Below, one piece after another: positions 8,410 to 19,229 of a stretch of 64,000 nt of DNA (within the stretch, counting starts at the first letter, position 1; each line of letters opens with the position of its first letter). The notes under the pieces are model-generated. The model ran no database searches and was not told where the DNA came from. It saw only the letters and a list, made by a program, of their open reading frames with translations. Source of the DNA: Janthinobacterium sp. LM6 (GTDB lineage Bacteria; Pseudomonadota; Gammaproteobacteria; Burkholderiales; Burkholderiaceae_D); contig NZ_CP019510.1 in assembly GCF_002002885.1 (NCBI RefSeq), forward strand, positions 5,394,001 through 5,458,000, written 5' to 3'. The position numbers were made by a program, and so were the translations under genes.

Positions 8410-10214
8410 ATGGCTTCGCTGCTTTTGAGCAGCACCTCGATGCCCTCGGGCGCCATGGCGCGGCCGAGGAAATAGCCAAACGCCTCGTCGCAGCCCATCT
8501 CGGCCAGCAGTTCCAGCTGCTCGCCGCTTTCCACCCCGCCGGCGATGGTGCGCAATCCCAGCGTGCGCGCCATCGCCACGATGGCGCGCACCATGGCGCC
8601 GTCGCCGCCGGGCTTGCCCACGTCGTCGACGAAGCATTTTTCGATCTTCACGGCATCCGTGGGAAAGCGCTTCAGGTAATTGAGCGAAGCGTCGCCCGTG
8701 CCGAAATCGCTGATGGCGATTGCCATGCCCAGCTGGCGGAACTGGCGCAATATCAGTTCGCAGTTCTGGTTGCGGTCGATCAGGATGCCGGCGGCGATTT
8801 CCAGCTCGATGCAATGCCCCGGCACGCCTGCCGCTTCCAGCGCGGCGGCGAAATTGCGCGCGATGTCGCGCTGGTAGAACTGGCGCGCCGACAGGCTGAC
8901 GGACACCGTCAGCATCTGCCCCTGCGCGATCCACCTGCGCGCCTGTTCCACCGCCGTGGCCATCACCCACGCTCCCACCGGCAGGATCAGGGCGATTTCC
9001 TCCAGTACCGGTAAAAAGTCGAGCGGCATCATCAGGCCCAGCTCCGGGTGCTTCCAGCGCAGCAGCGCCTTCACGCCCGTGATCGTGCGCGTCTTCAAGT
9101 CCATGCGCGGCTGATAGAACAGGGCGAATTCATTGCGTTCGAGCGCGTGGCGCAAGGCCGTCTCGAGGATGGTGCGCGAATACGACTGCGTCTGCATGCG
9201 CGGCGCGTAGCGCAGGCAGGTGCCGGGCGCGTGGCGCTTGGCCGCATACATGGCCAGGTCGGCCTTTTCGATCAGCGCATTGACGTCGTCGTCGTCGTCC
9301 GGGTACAGGGCCACTCCCACGCTGGCCGCCACCGACAGGCTGTATTCGCCGATGACGAAGGGGGCGGCGATGGCGCCGACGATTTTCTCGGCCACCCGCT
9401 CGGCATCGTGCGCCGTGCGCAGTTCCGTCAGCAGGATGATGAATTCGTCGCCGCCCTGGCGCGCCACCGTGTCGACCTTGCGCACGCACTGCTGCACCCG
9501 GCGCGCGAACTCCGTCAGCACCTGATCGCCCACGTCGTGCCCCAGGCTGTCGTTGATGGATTTGAAGCGGTCGATATCGACGAACAGCACCGCCAGCAAC
9601 GCCTGGTGGCGGCGCGCGTAGGCGATGCCGTGCTCGAAGCGGATCTGGAAATGCAGCCGGTTCGGCAAGCCCGTCAAGCCATCGTGGTGGGCGATGAATT
9701 CCAGCTGCTGCTCGGCGCGCCGGCGCGCCGACACATCGTGCAGCAGCAGCACCGCGCCGCCCTGCGCCAGCGGCGCGCAGCTGTACTGCACATCGATGCG
9801 CTTGCCGTCGAGATGGCGCAGCAGCACGGCGCCGCGCGCCACTTCCAGCACTTCCTGCTGCGCCACGCAATCGCGCACCTGGCGCGCCGCATCGATGGGC
9901 GTGCCGTCATGGAACAACGGCAGCAGCTGCGTCACGGGCTGGCCCAGGCCATCGTCGCCCAGCAGCCCGCCCATGGCGCTGGCGCGGGGATTCAGGTAGC
10001 GCACCACGCCAGCGTGGTCGGTGCCGACGACGGCCGCCGGCAAGGCGTGCAGCAGCGCCAGCGCATCTGCCATGCGCTGCGCCTGCGCCGCCTGCAGCAC
10101 CACGCCTGTCGCATGGCGCAGGCGCCACGTGCGCGCCGCCTGCCACTGGCAGGCCAGCAGCACGCTCAGCATCACGGCCAGGGTCAGGCACAGCGCCAGC
10201 AGCAGCGTCGTCAT
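8400..10214 (-). CDS. PAS-GGDEF-EAL protein: active-looking cyclase, degenerate phosphodiesterase domain
   Basis: This 604-aa protein has an N-terminal TM helix (about residues 4-22), a PAS-like region (about 50-165), a GGDEF domain (about 175-335) and an EAL domain (about 350-595). The cyclase site is intact (RQGGDEF, GGDEF at 254-258) and the product-inhibition I-site RKVD is present at 245-248. The EAL domain has lost most catalytic positions: EAL is KAL (Lys382), NLSARQF is SLSARQF (Ser440), the ExTE acid is Ala475, DDFG is SDFG (Ser502), AEGVE is AGGVE and QGY is FGY. It should therefore make c-di-GMP but not cleave it; the EAL may bind c-di-GMP or a partner. It is convergent with the preceding receptor gene. 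Confidence 0.92.
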   Translation of the reverse strand: MTTLLLALCLTLAVMLSVLLACQWQAARTWRLRHATGVVLQAAQAQRMADALALLHALPAAVVGTDHAGVVRYLNPRASAMGGLLGDDGLGQPVTQLLPLFHDGTPIDAARQVRDCVAQQEVLEVARGAVLLRHLDGKRIDVQYSCAPLAQGGAVLLLHDVSARRRAEQQLEFIAHHDGLTGLPNRLHFQIRFEHGIAYARRHQALLAVLFVDIDRFKSINDSLGHDVGDQVLTEFARRVQQCVRKVDTVARQGGDEFIILLTELRTAHDAERVAEKIVGAIAAPFVIGEYSLSVAASVGVALYPDDDDDVNALIEKADLAMYAAKRHAPGTCLRYAPRMQTQSYSRTILETALRHALERNEFALFYQPRMDLKTRTITGVKALLRWKHPELGLMMPLDFLPVLEEIALILPVGAWVMATAVEQARRWIAQGQMLTVSVSLSARQFYQRDIARNFAAALEAAGVPGHCIELEIAAGILIDRNQNCELILRQFRQLGMAIAISDFGTGDASLNYLKRFPTDAVKIEKCFVDDVGKPGGDGAMVRAIVAMARTLGLRTIAGGVESGEQLELLAEMGCDEAFGYFLGRAMAPEGIEVLLKSSEAIQN

Positions 10215-10620
10215 GCGTCACCCGGCAGGCAAGAGGTGGAAGACATGCTTTTCCTTTGCAACGCGCGCCATGCGGCCCGGCGCAGAACCATGCGGAAAGG
10301 AAATAGTATAAGAATTCCGGCGCGATATTTGCCTGATCGGGCACCGCTTGACTGGTGTCAATCACGGCGAGCCGTGATCACTGTTGCAATCCTCCCACAG
10401 ACAATCTCACCAATTATTGCAACAATTGCTGCGTAGCACTAAAATGAGAATGATTCTCATTCCTGGGAGTCAACTCCATTCATCTGAGTCCCTGCGCCCA
10501 CGCCAGGACCGCAGCGGCATGGCCAGGCAAGCCAGGCGCAACACTCCCCAGCGACGCATATTTTGAAACAGGCATCCGCCTGCTTCATCCACCACATCAC
10601 CGCGACACCGGGAGTAGTCA
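10215..10620. other. 406-bp divergent intergenic region with Fur box
   Basis: This region separates the minus-strand c-di-GMP gene from the plus-strand receptor gene. The only clear site is the Fur box at 10443-10461, followed by about 160 nt of leader with a GGGAG ribosome-binding site just before 10621. No small gene with a convincing start and ribosome-binding site was found. Confidence 0.6.
10443..10461. promoter_or_regulatory. Fur box, perfect palindrome, upstream of the third TonB receptor
   Basis: AATGAGAAT-G-ATTCTCATT is a perfect 9-1-9 palindrome, the best of the three Fur boxes in the window. It lies about 160 bp upstream of the receptor start. Iron-dependent repression is inferred. 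Confidence 0.88.
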
Positions 10621-12786
10621 ATGACAATACACAGCGCACAGCGAAAGGCCGCCGCATTGGCGCCGACCCTCATGGCCGCGGCCATTCTCGGCACCTTGGG
10701 TGCACCAGCCCATGGCCAGACGCAGCAGCAGGAACAGAATCTGCCCGAGGTGCGCGTCAACGCGCAGGCCGCCTCCGCCACCACCGAAGGCAGCGGCTCC
10801 TACACCAGCGGCAGCATGAACGCGGCCACGCGCCTGAACCTGTCCGTGCGCGAGACGCCGCAATCGGTCAGCGTCGTCACACGCCAGCAAATGGACGACA
10901 TGAATATCCGCTCGGTCGAGGACATCGCCAATATCACGCCGGGTCTGAGCCTGAACAAGGGCGCCACCGAGCGGGCCAGCTTTTATTCGCGCGGTTTCTC
11001 GATCAGCAATTTCACGGAAGACGGCCTGACCATGTCGGCCGACGGCGACACCCTGGGTTTCGCTACCCTGGCCATGTACGACCGGGTCGAAATCCTGCGC
11101 GGCGCGGCCGGCATGCTCAATGGCGTGGGCAACCCGTCGGGCACGATGAATTTTGTGCGCAAGCGCCCTACGGCGCAGAACGAGGTGTCGCTCACGGGCA
11201 GCATCGGCCGCTACAACGACTACCGCGGCGAAGTCGATGCGCGCGGCGCATTGAACCAGGCGGGCAGCCTGCGCGGGCGCGCCGTGGCCGCCTACCAGGA
11301 TACCGACACGTTCATCTCGAACTACCGCCACAAGCGCGCCCTGCTCTACGCCACCGCCGATGCCGACCTGTCGCGCGACACGACCCTGAGCGTGGGCTTT
11401 CACGTCAACGACGAGCGCAATCCCGGCTCCACGTGGTACGGCTTGCCAACGGCGCTCGATGGCAGTTTCCTGCCGCTCGACCGCTCGGCCAGCAACGCAC
11501 CCGACTGGACCTTCTGGAATAAGAAAAACACGCGCCTGTTCGCCGAACTCGAACACCGGCTGGGCGACGGCTGGAAGGTCAAACTGGCGGCGCAGGCGCT
11601 GCAGGACGAACTCGACTCCGTCGTCACGGGCATCGCCCGCGTGCCGAAGACGAATCTGTTCCGCCTCAGCGCGGCCAACGCCTTTGTCTACGACCGCCAG
11701 CAGCGCATTGTCGATGCGCAGGCAGCCGGCCCTTTCAGCCTGCTGGGCCGCCGCCATGAAATCGTCTTCGGCGCCAACTACCGCACGCGCGATACCGAGG
11801 ACAAGGGCTACAAGTCGGTCCCCGACTACAGCTACACCTTCAACCCGGTGCGCTGGAATACGGGCGCGCCCGTGAAACCCGCGATCGGCACGTTCTATTA
11901 TGGCCAGGACAGCAAGACGAAACAGACGGGCGTCTACACGACGGCCCGCTTCAGCCTGGCCGATCCGCTGGCCCTGCTGGTGGGCGGCCGTGTCGACTGG
12001 TACGACTATCGCGCCATCAACACGTTGACGGGCGCGTACTCCGGCTACAAGGTGAGCCGGGAAGTCACGCCATATGCCGGCTTGGTGTACGACGTCGACG
12101 CCCACCACTCGCTGTACGGCAGCTGGACCAGCATCTTCAATCCGCAAAGCGCTGTCGACAGGAATGGCGTGCTGCTCGATCCCGTCACGGGCATCAACAT
12201 GGAAGCGGGCGTGAAGGGCGAATACTTCGGCGGCGCGCTGAACGCCTCGGCGGCCGTGTTCCGCATCGTGCAAAAGAACCTGGCGACAGCGCTGCCGCTG
12301 ACGCAGTGCGGTCCCGGCCTGCTGTCTTGCTCCGAGGCGGCCGGTGAAGTGCGCAGCGATGGGTTTGAACTGAGCGTGTCCGGCGCGTTGACGCCGCGCT
12401 GGCAGGTGAGCGCGGGCCTTACCTACAACACGGCCGAATACGCCAGGGCGCAAGGCAGCAATGCCGTCGGCGCGCGCTATGCGGCCGAGCGCCCCAGCCG
12501 CCTGCTGCGCCTGTCCACCAGCTATCGCCTGTCCGATGCGTGGCGCGTCGGCGGCGCGCTACGGGCGCAGAACCAGATCTACAAGACCAACAGCGCCATC
12601 CGCCAGGGCGGCTACGCGGTGGCCGACCTGAACGCGGGCTGGCAAGTGAACCGCCAGCTCGACGTGCGCCTGAGCGTGACCAACGTCTTCGACCGCAGCT
12701 ACTACCAGGCCATCAGCAGCATCGACAGCGGCAATGCATACGGCGATCCGCGCAGCGCCGTGCTGACGGCGAAGTACACGTTTTAA
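10621..12786 (+). CDS. TonB-dependent siderophore receptor
   Basis: This 721-aa outer-membrane receptor has a signal peptide (about residues 1-33, ending AHG), a plug with [20 protein letters not shown] and [23 protein letters not shown], and a barrel ending in [14 protein letters not shown]. It lacks the STN domain, so it should be transport-only and not signal through FecI/FecR. It resembles ferric-hydroxamate/pyoverdine-type receptors. Regulation by the perfect Fur box upstream is inferred. The start has a GGGAG element 6 nt upstream. Its stop overlaps the convergent chemotaxis gene by 4 bp. Confidence 0.93.
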   Translation: MTIHSAQRKAAALAPTLMAAAILGTLGAPAHGQTQQQEQNLPEVRVNAQAASATTEGSGSYTSGSMNAATRLNLSVRETPQSVSVVTRQQMDDMNIRSVEDIANITPGLSLNKGATERASFYSRGFSISNFTEDGLTMSADGDTLGFATLAMYDRVEILRGAAGMLNGVGNPSGTMNFVRKRPTAQNEVSLTGSIGRYNDYRGEVDARGALNQAGSLRGRAVAAYQDTDTFISNYRHKRALLYATADADLSRDTTLSVGFHVNDERNPGSTWYGLPTALDGSFLPLDRSASNAPDWTFWNKKNTRLFAELEHRLGDGWKVKLAAQALQDELDSVVTGIARVPKTNLFRLSAANAFVYDRQQRIVDAQAAGPFSLLGRRHEIVFGANYRTRDTEDKGYKSVPDYSYTFNPVRWNTGAPVKPAIGTFYYGQDSKTKQTGVYTTARFSLADPLALLVGGRVDWYDYRAINTLTGAYSGYKVSREVTPYAGLVYDVDAHHSLYGSWTSIFNPQSAVDRNGVLLDPVTGINMEAGVKGEYFGGALNASAAVFRIVQKNLATALPLTQCGPGLLSCSEAAGEVRSDGFELSVSGALTPRWQVSAGLTYNTAEYARAQGSNAVGARYAAERPSRLLRLSTSYRLSDAWRVGGALRAQNQIYKTNSAIRQGGYAVADLNAGWQVNRQLDVRLSVTNVFDRSYYQAISSIDSGNAYGDPRSAVLTAKYTF

Positions 12787-14408
12787 GCCAGCGCCAGCCG
12801 GCCCGGCTTCAGTTCCGGCGTCGACGCCAGCGCCGGCGCCGCATGCAGCTTGAAGATGCTGACGGCGTCGGCCAGGCTGGCCGCCTGCTGCTGCAGCGCG
12901 TCCGCGGCGGCGGCGGCCTGCTCCACCAGGGCCGCGTTCTGCTGCGTCACGCCATCCATCTGGCTGATGGCGATGCTGATCTGCTCGATGCCGTCGCGCT
13001 GCTCCACGCTGGCCACGGCGATCTCGCCGATGATGGCGTTCACGCGCTGCACGCTGCTCACCACGTCGTCCATCGTGCGCCCCGCCTGGCCGGCCAGCAC
13101 GCTGCCCTCTTCCACCGTGCGCACGGATTCGCCGATCAGCTGCTTGATTTCCATGGCCGCTGCGGCCGAGCGTTGCGCCAGATTGCGCACTTCCGTCGCC
13201 ACGACGGCGAAGCCGCGTCCCTGCTCGCCCGCGCGCGCCGCTTCCACGGCCGCATTCAGGGCCAGGATATTCGTCTGGAAGGCAATACCGTCGATGACTG
13301 CGATGATGTCGACGATGCGCTTCGACGAAGCATTGATATGGCTCATGGTCTGCACCACCTGCGCCACGGCCTCGCCGCCGCGCTGCGCCACGTCGGAAGC
13401 GCCGCCGGCCAGCTGGCGCGCCTGGTCCGCGTTGTCGTTATTCTGCCGCACGGTGGACGTCAGCTCGATCATCGAGGCGGCCGTCTCTTCCAGCGAACTG
13501 GCTTGCTCCTCCGTACGCGACGACAGGTCCATGTTGCCGCTGGCGATTTCAGCGGACGCCGTGGCGATGGCGTCCGTGCCGGCGCGCACGCGGCCCACGA
13601 TGGCGGCCAGGTTGCCGCTCATCGCTTTCAAGGCCCGCAGCAGGTCGCCGATTTCATCGCGGCTGCCATCGGCCACCACGGCGCGCAAGTCGCCGGCCGC
13701 CACCTGCTGGGCGATGCCGACGGCCGCGCCCAGCGGCACCGTGATGCTGCGGATCAACCACCACACGGTGATGGATCCCACGACCAGGGTCACCAGCACG
13801 GTGGCCAGCATGGCGATGCTGGCGCTGCGGTGCGCGGCCGCATCCCGCTCCTTCATCTGCGCCATCAGGGCATGCGACTGCTTGCCGATGGCGGCGACGA
13901 TGGCGTCGATCTGGCGCGTCGGTTCGCGGTCCATGCCCTTGACCAGCGCATCGACCGTGTGGGCGCTGTCGGCGCGCGCGCCATCAAATTTTTGCAGCGC
14001 CGCCAGGTAGCTCACGCCCAGCGCGTCGTGCGCCTGCAGCGCATGCTCCACGGGCGCCGTATCGAGCTTCAGCTCCCCCATCATGGCTTGCAGGCTTTTC
14101 AATTCCTTGCGCGTCTGCGCGCCGCTGGCGACAAACGCTTCGCGGTAGCGCTGGAAGGCGGCCGCATCGCCGCCGCGCAGCAGAATGTTTTTCCATTCCT
14201 GCACCTGGATCTTGAATTCCACCTGCGCGCTGCGCGCCGCGTCGACCGCTTCCGTCAGGGCGACGGAACGCTGCATGGCGTCCGCGCTGCGCGCACTGGC
14301 CGCGTCGAGCGCGCTCCAGCCACGCGCACCGACGAACACCAGTGCAAGAAAGAAGAAGGCGCCCAACAGACCCAGGCGGACGGAGATTTTCAGATTCGCA
14401 AGTTGCAT
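12783..14408 (-). CDS. Methyl-accepting chemotaxis protein
   Basis: This 541-aa receptor has TM1 at about residues 8-28, a periplasmic four-helix-bundle type ligand region (about 30-190), TM2 at about 197-219, a HAMP domain (about 220-272) and a cytoplasmic signalling coiled coil. The hairpin tip [20 protein letters not shown] and the methylation-site segment [14 protein letters not shown] are intact. There is no C-terminal NWETF-like pentapeptide for CheR/CheB tethering. The ATG at 14408 was chosen because it follows a GGGAGA ribosome-binding site and directly precedes TM1. The ligand is unknown. Confidence 0.93.
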   Translation of the reverse strand: MQLANLKISVRLGLLGAFFFLALVFVGARGWSALDAASARSADAMQRSVALTEAVDAARSAQVEFKIQVQEWKNILLRGGDAAAFQRYREAFVASGAQTRKELKSLQAMMGELKLDTAPVEHALQAHDALGVSYLAALQKFDGARADSAHTVDALVKGMDREPTRQIDAIVAAIGKQSHALMAQMKERDAAAHRSASIAMLATVLVTLVVGSITVWWLIRSITVPLGAAVGIAQQVAAGDLRAVVADGSRDEIGDLLRALKAMSGNLAAIVGRVRAGTDAIATASAEIASGNMDLSSRTEEQASSLEETAASMIELTSTVRQNNDNADQARQLAGGASDVAQRGGEAVAQVVQTMSHINASSKRIVDIIAVIDGIAFQTNILALNAAVEAARAGEQGRGFAVVATEVRNLAQRSAAAAMEIKQLIGESVRTVEEGSVLAGQAGRTMDDVVSSVQRVNAIIGEIAVASVEQRDGIEQISIAISQMDGVTQQNAALVEQAAAAADALQQQAASLADAVSIFKLHAAPALASTPELKPGRLALA

Positions 14409-14635
14409 GTGTTTCTCCCGGCGGCAAGAACAGGATGGCAACAAAGGCGCCGCCAAAAACTATCCAATTCTCACCAAACAGGGAAATCATGCGGCGCGCC
14501 CCGTGAAAAACCAAGCAGCGCTTTCGTTAGAGAAACACTTTCAACATAGAAACAACAAATTACACGGTAAGGTTGACTGTCTGGCCATATTGCCGCGCCC
14601 ACAGGATGGTCAGGCAGGCAATCCTGCCGGTGACC

Positions 14636-16108
14636 TCAGCACGCCGCAGCCGCTCCCGCAAACTCCGCGCGCAGCAGCGGATACAGGCGCCGGTAGCGCG
14701 CCAGGCGGTCGTCCAGCACGGCGGACGCTTGCGGCGCCACCGTTTCCTGCACGGGCGGGCGCGTGCACACCTGCGAGGGCTGCAAGCCCGTCACCGCCAT
14801 CTGCGCCAGCCGCGCCGCGCCCATGGTACCGCCAGCCACGCCGTGGTCGTGGCGCAGCACGTTCAAGCCCGAGGCATTCGCGCACAGCTGCGCCCAGAAG
14901 CGGCTGCGCGAACCGCCGCCCACGAATGACGCTTCCTGCAGGTGCGTGCCGGCGCTGCGCAGGGCCGCATTGCCGTCGGCCATGGCAAAGGCCACGCCTT
15001 CCATCACGCTGTAGGCGAGTTCCGCGCGCCCGTGTTCCGTCGACAAACCGAAAAACACCCCGCGCGCGGAGGCGTCGTTATGCGGCGTGCGTTCGCCGCT
15101 CAAATACGGCAGGAAGATGGGCGCCGTGCGCGCCTCGACGTTTTCCGCCACCCTTGCCAGTTCGCCGATGTCGCCCGACTGCGTCAGCCGCGCCACCCAA
15201 CTGAGGCTGGAGGCGGCGCTGAGGATCACGCTCATCTGATGCCAGCGCTCGGGCAGGCAATGGCAGAACGCGTGCACGCCCTGGCCCGGGTTCGGCGCAA
15301 AACCGTCGCTGCCGGCGAACAGCACGCCGGACGTGCCCAGCGACAGCAGGCCGGCGCCCGGCTCCACCACGCCCAGGCCCACGGCGGCGGCGGCGTTGTC
15401 TCCCGCGCCGCCGGCCAGCAGCACCGCATGCGCGATGCCCCATTCCTGGCACAGCGAGGATCGCACCTGCGCAGCGGCGGCGCTGCCTTCGACGAGGCGC
15501 GGCATGTGCTCGCGCGACAAACCCGTGGCGGCCAGCATGCGCTCGGACCAGTCGCGCCTGGCCACGTCCAGCCACAGGGTGCCGGAAGCGTCGGACATGT
15601 CGGAGACATACTCGCCCGTCAGGCGCAGGGCCACGTAATCTTTCGGCAGCAGGACCTTGGCCGTGGCGCGGAACAACGACGGTTCGTACTTTTGCAGCCA
15701 CAGCAGCTTGGGCGCAGTAAAACCCGGCATGGCCTGGTTGCCCGTGATGGCGCGCGACTCTGGCACCAATGCTTCCAGTTCCACGCATTCGGCAAACGCG
15801 CGCGTGTCGTTCCACAGGATGGCCGCGCGCAGCACGTGCTGCTGCTTGTCGAGCAGGGTGGCGCCATGCATCTGGCCCGACAGGGCGATGCCGCGCAAGC
15901 CGGAAAACGCCACCGGCTGCGCGGCGCGGATGGCGGCGATGACGTCCAGGGTGGCGTGCCACCAATCCTCGGGATTCTGTTCCGACCAGCCGGGATGGGG
16001 ACTCGACACGCGCAGCGTCACGCCGGCGCTGGCAAGGATGGCCTGGGCGTCATCGGTGAGGATGGCCTTGACTTCGGAAGTGCCGATATCGATACCGAGA
16101 TAAGTCAT
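14636..16108 (-). CDS. xylB: Xylulokinase
   Basis: This 490-aa FGGY-family kinase phosphorylates D-xylulose to D-xylulose-5-phosphate. Visible motifs are the N-terminal phosphate loop YLGIDIGTSEVKA, the SGQMHG substrate segment (about 77-82), GAGDNAAAAVGLG, LSLGTSGVLF, and FVGGGSRSRFWAQ near the C-terminal ATP site. The length fits XylB (about 484 aa in E. coli). The ATG at 16108 matches the conserved MTYLGIDIG start. It is the last gene of a minus-strand polyol operon with an ABC importer and a polyol dehydrogenase, so the substrate is probably made from xylitol or D-arabitol. Confidence 0.93.
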   Translation of the reverse strand: MTYLGIDIGTSEVKAILTDDAQAILASAGVTLRVSSPHPGWSEQNPEDWWHATLDVIAAIRAAQPVAFSGLRGIALSGQMHGATLLDKQQHVLRAAILWNDTRAFAECVELEALVPESRAITGNQAMPGFTAPKLLWLQKYEPSLFRATAKVLLPKDYVALRLTGEYVSDMSDASGTLWLDVARRDWSERMLAATGLSREHMPRLVEGSAAAAQVRSSLCQEWGIAHAVLLAGGAGDNAAAAVGLGVVEPGAGLLSLGTSGVLFAGSDGFAPNPGQGVHAFCHCLPERWHQMSVILSAASSLSWVARLTQSGDIGELARVAENVEARTAPIFLPYLSGERTPHNDASARGVFFGLSTEHGRAELAYSVMEGVAFAMADGNAALRSAGTHLQEASFVGGGSRSRFWAQLCANASGLNVLRHDHGVAGGTMGAARLAQMAVTGLQPSQVCTRPPVQETVAPQASAVLDDRLARYRRLYPLLRAEFAGAAAAC

Positions 16109-16125
16109 TTGATTCCAAAAGAAAG

Positions 16126-17016
16126 TTAAGAATGGCCGTCGCCTGACGGCTCGGGCATGTTCATAAGCAGGCAGGAGCGGAATTTCGACGGCGACATCTG
16201 CTTGTGGGCCAAAAACTGGCGGTTGAAATTGGAAAGGTTGTTGAAGCCCGTGCGATAGCAGATATCGGTGACCTTCATGTCCGTATTCATCAGCAGCTCG
16301 CAGGCCAGCGCGATGCGCTCCTGGTTCACGTATTGAATGAACGAGGTGCCCGTATGCTTGCGGAAGAAACGCGTGAATTTCAAGGTGTTCATTTCCGCCA
16401 CGTCGGCCACGTCCTGCTCGCAAAAATCGAGCGTGATGTTCTGCTTGATGTAGGCCAGCACCAGGTTGATGGTCGACGACATGTAGCGGCCCGCCTGCGC
16501 CAGGTAAGTGACGCTGGCCAGCGGGCGCCGCTCGCGGCAGTCGCACAGCTCGCCGAACAGGCGCGTAAACAGTTCGACGCGGCGCAAGCCCTGCGCCGTC
16601 GTCAATTCCTTCATCAGCGGCACCAGGCGCAGGCCCAGCGCATCGGGAAATTGCAGCCCCCTGCCTGCCTCGCCCAGCAGGGCTTTCAGGGGCGCCATTT
16701 CCGGGAACAGCAGCGCGCAGCGTTCGATGAAGTCGCTGGAAAACTGCAGCACCAGGTCGCGCTCGGGCAGGACCACGCCTTCCGGCAGTTCGCTGACCCA
16801 GTTATGCGGCAGGTTCGGCCCCGTCAGGATCAGGTTGCCCGCGCCGTAACTGCCGATATGGTCGCCGATAAAAAATTTGCCGCTCGATGTAATGATGAAG
16901 TGCAGCTCATACTCGGGATGAAAATGCCACTTCGCCACGGTATGCGGAAAGCCGTGCGCCCACGCGCGAAACGATTCGTGGATCGGTTTGTGGATCAGTT
17001 CCAGGTCAGGCGTCAC
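16126..17016 (-). CDS. AraC-family transcriptional regulator of the polyol operon
   Basis: This 296-aa protein has an N-terminal cupin-like sensing domain (about residues 15-130, with WHFHPEYELHFI) and a C-terminal double helix-turn-helix (about 190-285, with DVADVAEMNTLKFTRFFRK and YRTGFNNLSNFNRQF). The start is a GTG at 17016 preceded by AAGGGA. It lies between the ATPase gene and xylB in one minus-strand run, so it probably activates the operon in response to the polyol. An 11-bp inverted repeat upstream of the binding-protein gene is a possible target. Confidence 0.88.
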   Translation of the reverse strand: MTPDLELIHKPIHESFRAWAHGFPHTVAKWHFHPEYELHFIITSSGKFFIGDHIGSYGAGNLILTGPNLPHNWVSELPEGVVLPERDLVLQFSSDFIERCALLFPEMAPLKALLGEAGRGLQFPDALGLRLVPLMKELTTAQGLRRVELFTRLFGELCDCRERRPLASVTYLAQAGRYMSSTINLVLAYIKQNITLDFCEQDVADVAEMNTLKFTRFFRKHTGTSFIQYVNQERIALACELLMNTDMKVTDICYRTGFNNLSNFNRQFLAHKQMSPSKFRSCLLMNMPEPSGDGHS

Positions 17017-17059
17017 GGCAGTTCCCTTGCACGGTCTCGGTGCCAGCTATTCTAACCAC

Positions 17060-18175
17060 TTACTGACCACTGAGCGCCACGGCCAGCCCGCTGTCGGCGT
17101 CGAACAGATGCATGTGCTCTTCATCGAAGGCCAGCGCCAGGGTCTGCCCTACCTGCGCCGCGCTGTTGGCCGCATTCGCCGGCAGCAGGGCGGACAAGGT
17201 CAAGGCGCCGCACTGAAAGCTGATCAGCGCTTCCGCGCCCAGCAGCTCGACCAGGTCGATGGCGCATGCCAGGCCATGCGTACCCGCCGGCTCGTCCGGC
17301 CGCGCCGCGCGCAAGTGGTTCGGCCGCAGGCCGAAGACCACGCGCGTGCCGGCCGCCAGCGCGGCGAAGCGGGGCGACGTCAATGGCCAGCGGTAGCCGG
17401 CGCACACCAGCACCGTTTGCCCACCGTCTTTTTCGACGACGCCATCGATGAAGTTCATGGCAGGGGTGCCAATGAACCCTGCCGCGAACAGGGTGCGCGG
17501 ATGGTTGTACAGCTCCGCCGGCGTGCCGATCTGCTCGATATGCCCGCCCTTCATCAGCACCACCCGGTCGGCCAGGGTCATGGCCTCGAGCTGGTCGTGC
17601 GTGACGTACAGGGTGGTGGTGCGCAGGCGGCGGTGCAATCGCTTGATGTCGGCACGCAGCTGCGCGCGCAGTTTGGCATCCAGATTCGACAGCGGTTCAT
17701 CGAACAGGAATACCTGCGGCGTCTTGATCATGGCGCGCGCAATGGCCGTGCGTTGCTGCTGGCCACCCGACATGGCGCGCGGCTTGCGCTCGAGCAGGCT
17801 GTCCAGGCTGAGGATGGCCGCCACCTCGCGCACGCGGCGCTCGATCTCGTCGTTCGGCACCTTCAGGCGGCGCAAGCCGAAGGCGATATTGTCGTACACC
17901 GTCATGTGCGGATACAGCGCGTAATTCTGGAATACCATCGCCACGTTGCGCGCGCGGGGCGGCAAATCGTTGACGACGGCGCCGCCGATCAACAGCTCGC
18001 CGCCGCTGATGTCTTCCAGGCCCGCGATCATGCGCAACAGGGTCGACTTGCCGCAGCCCGAAGGCCCCAGCAGGACGATGAATTCGCCGTCATCGATTTC
18101 CAGGTCGAACGGCTGCAGCACTGCCGTCTTCTCGTCATAAGTCTTGTGCAGCTGCCTGCAGGCGATGTTTGCCAT
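17060..18175 (-). CDS. ABC transporter ATPase (UgpC/MalK type) for polyol import
   Basis: This 371-aa ATPase energises the sugar-alcohol importer. Walker A is GPSGCGKST (37-45), the signature is MSGGQQQR (135-142), Walker B is VFLFDEP (155-161), and the H-loop lies in YVTHDQLEAM. A C-terminal TOBE/MalK regulatory region (about 240-371, FGLRPNHL) is present, typical of the CUT1 family. It starts 2 nt after the dehydrogenase stop. Confidence 0.93.
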   Translation of the reverse strand: MANIACRQLHKTYDEKTAVLQPFDLEIDDGEFIVLLGPSGCGKSTLLRMIAGLEDISGGELLIGGAVVNDLPPRARNVAMVFQNYALYPHMTVYDNIAFGLRRLKVPNDEIERRVREVAAILSLDSLLERKPRAMSGGQQQRTAIARAMIKTPQVFLFDEPLSNLDAKLRAQLRADIKRLHRRLRTTTLYVTHDQLEAMTLADRVVLMKGGHIEQIGTPAELYNHPRTLFAAGFIGTPAMNFIDGVVEKDGGQTVLVCAGYRWPLTSPRFAALAAGTRVVFGLRPNHLRAARPDEPAGTHGLACAIDLVELLGAEALISFQCGALTLSALLPANAANSAAQVGQTLALAFDEEHMHLFDADSGLAVALSGQ

Positions 18176-18177
18176 GG

Positions 18178-19218
18178 TTAAGCTCCTGCCAGTTCGATCT
18201 GGATCTTGACGTCGCGCGGGTGGCCCTTGGCCGCTTCCTCGAACGCCTGCACGCCGTCGGCAAAGCCGAAGGTACGCGAAATGAAGGGCTTCACGTCGAT
18301 CTTGCCGGAGGCCAGCAAGGCGATGGCGCGCGGGAAGATGTTCGCGTAGCGGAACACCGACTCAATGCGCACTTCCTTGGCCTGGATGGCGACGATATCC
18401 AAAGGTACCTTATCCGGCGGCATGCCGACCAGCACCAGGCAGCCGTTCGGACAGAGCAGATCGATGATGTCGTCATAGGCACGCATGCTGCCGCTGGCTT
18501 CAAAAACGATGTCGGCGCCCCAGCCATCCGTCAGCTCGCGCACCGTATCGGCCAGGCTGGCCTGGCGCACGTCGACCGTGGTCACGGCCGGGTTGCCGGC
18601 GAACAGGGCCAGTTTTTCCGGCACCAGGTCGGCCAGGATCACACGCGAGCAGCCGCCCGCCAGCGCGGCCAGGGCATTCATGGCGCCAATGGTGCCGGCG
18701 CCGATCACCACGGCCACGTCGCCCGGCTTGATGGCCGCCTTCTTGGCCGCCTGCAGGCCGATGGCCAGCGGTTCGACGATGGCGCCTTCGCCGAAGCTGA
18801 CGTTGTCGGGCAGCTTGAAGGTGAACGAGGCCGGATGCACGACATACGGCGTGAGACAGCCGTGGATGGGTGGCGTGGCCCAAAAGCGCACGGCCGGGTC
18901 GAGGTTGTACAGGCCGCGCATGGTGGCCGGCGAATCGAACTGCGGCACGCCCGGCTCCATGCAGACCCGGTCGCCCACCTTCAGGTGCGTGACTTCATCG
19001 CCCACTTCCGCCACCACGCCGGATGCCTCGTGACCGAGCACCATCGGCGCCTCGACGGCGAAGGGGCCGATCTTGCCATGCTTGAAGTAATGCACGTCGC
19101 TGCCGCAGATGCCCACGGTATGAATCCTGATTTTCACGTCGCGCGGGCCGACGACGAGCGGCACGTCGATGTCGCGCAGGGTGATTTTTTCCGCTTGTTC
19201 CAGTACGAGTGCTTGCAT
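18178..19218 (-). CDS. Zinc-dependent polyol dehydrogenase (xylitol/sorbitol dehydrogenase type)
   Basis: This 346-aa medium-chain dehydrogenase should oxidise a sugar alcohol to a ketose with NAD+. Catalytic zinc ligands are Cys38 (GICGSDVHY), His63-Glu64 (LGHEASG) and Glu149 (IVEPLAIG). The Rossmann motif GAGTIG is at 173-178, consistent with NAD use. The lobe at 86-112 lacks the four-cysteine structural zinc site, as in animal sorbitol dehydrogenase (EPGVP in place of the Cys cluster). With XylB in the operon, xylitol to D-xylulose (or D-arabitol to D-xylulose) is the most coherent reaction; sorbitol is the alternative. The start has an AGGAAG ribosome-binding site. Confidence 0.88.
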   Translation of the reverse strand: MQALVLEQAEKITLRDIDVPLVVGPRDVKIRIHTVGICGSDVHYFKHGKIGPFAVEAPMVLGHEASGVVAEVGDEVTHLKVGDRVCMEPGVPQFDSPATMRGLYNLDPAVRFWATPPIHGCLTPYVVHPASFTFKLPDNVSFGEGAIVEPLAIGLQAAKKAAIKPGDVAVVIGAGTIGAMNALAALAGGCSRVILADLVPEKLALFAGNPAVTTVDVRQASLADTVRELTDGWGADIVFEASGSMRAYDDIIDLLCPNGCLVLVGMPPDKVPLDIVAIQAKEVRIESVFRYANIFPRAIALLASGKIDVKPFISRTFGFADGVQAFEEAAKGHPRDVKIQIELAGA

Positions 19219-19229
19219 GATGGACTTCC

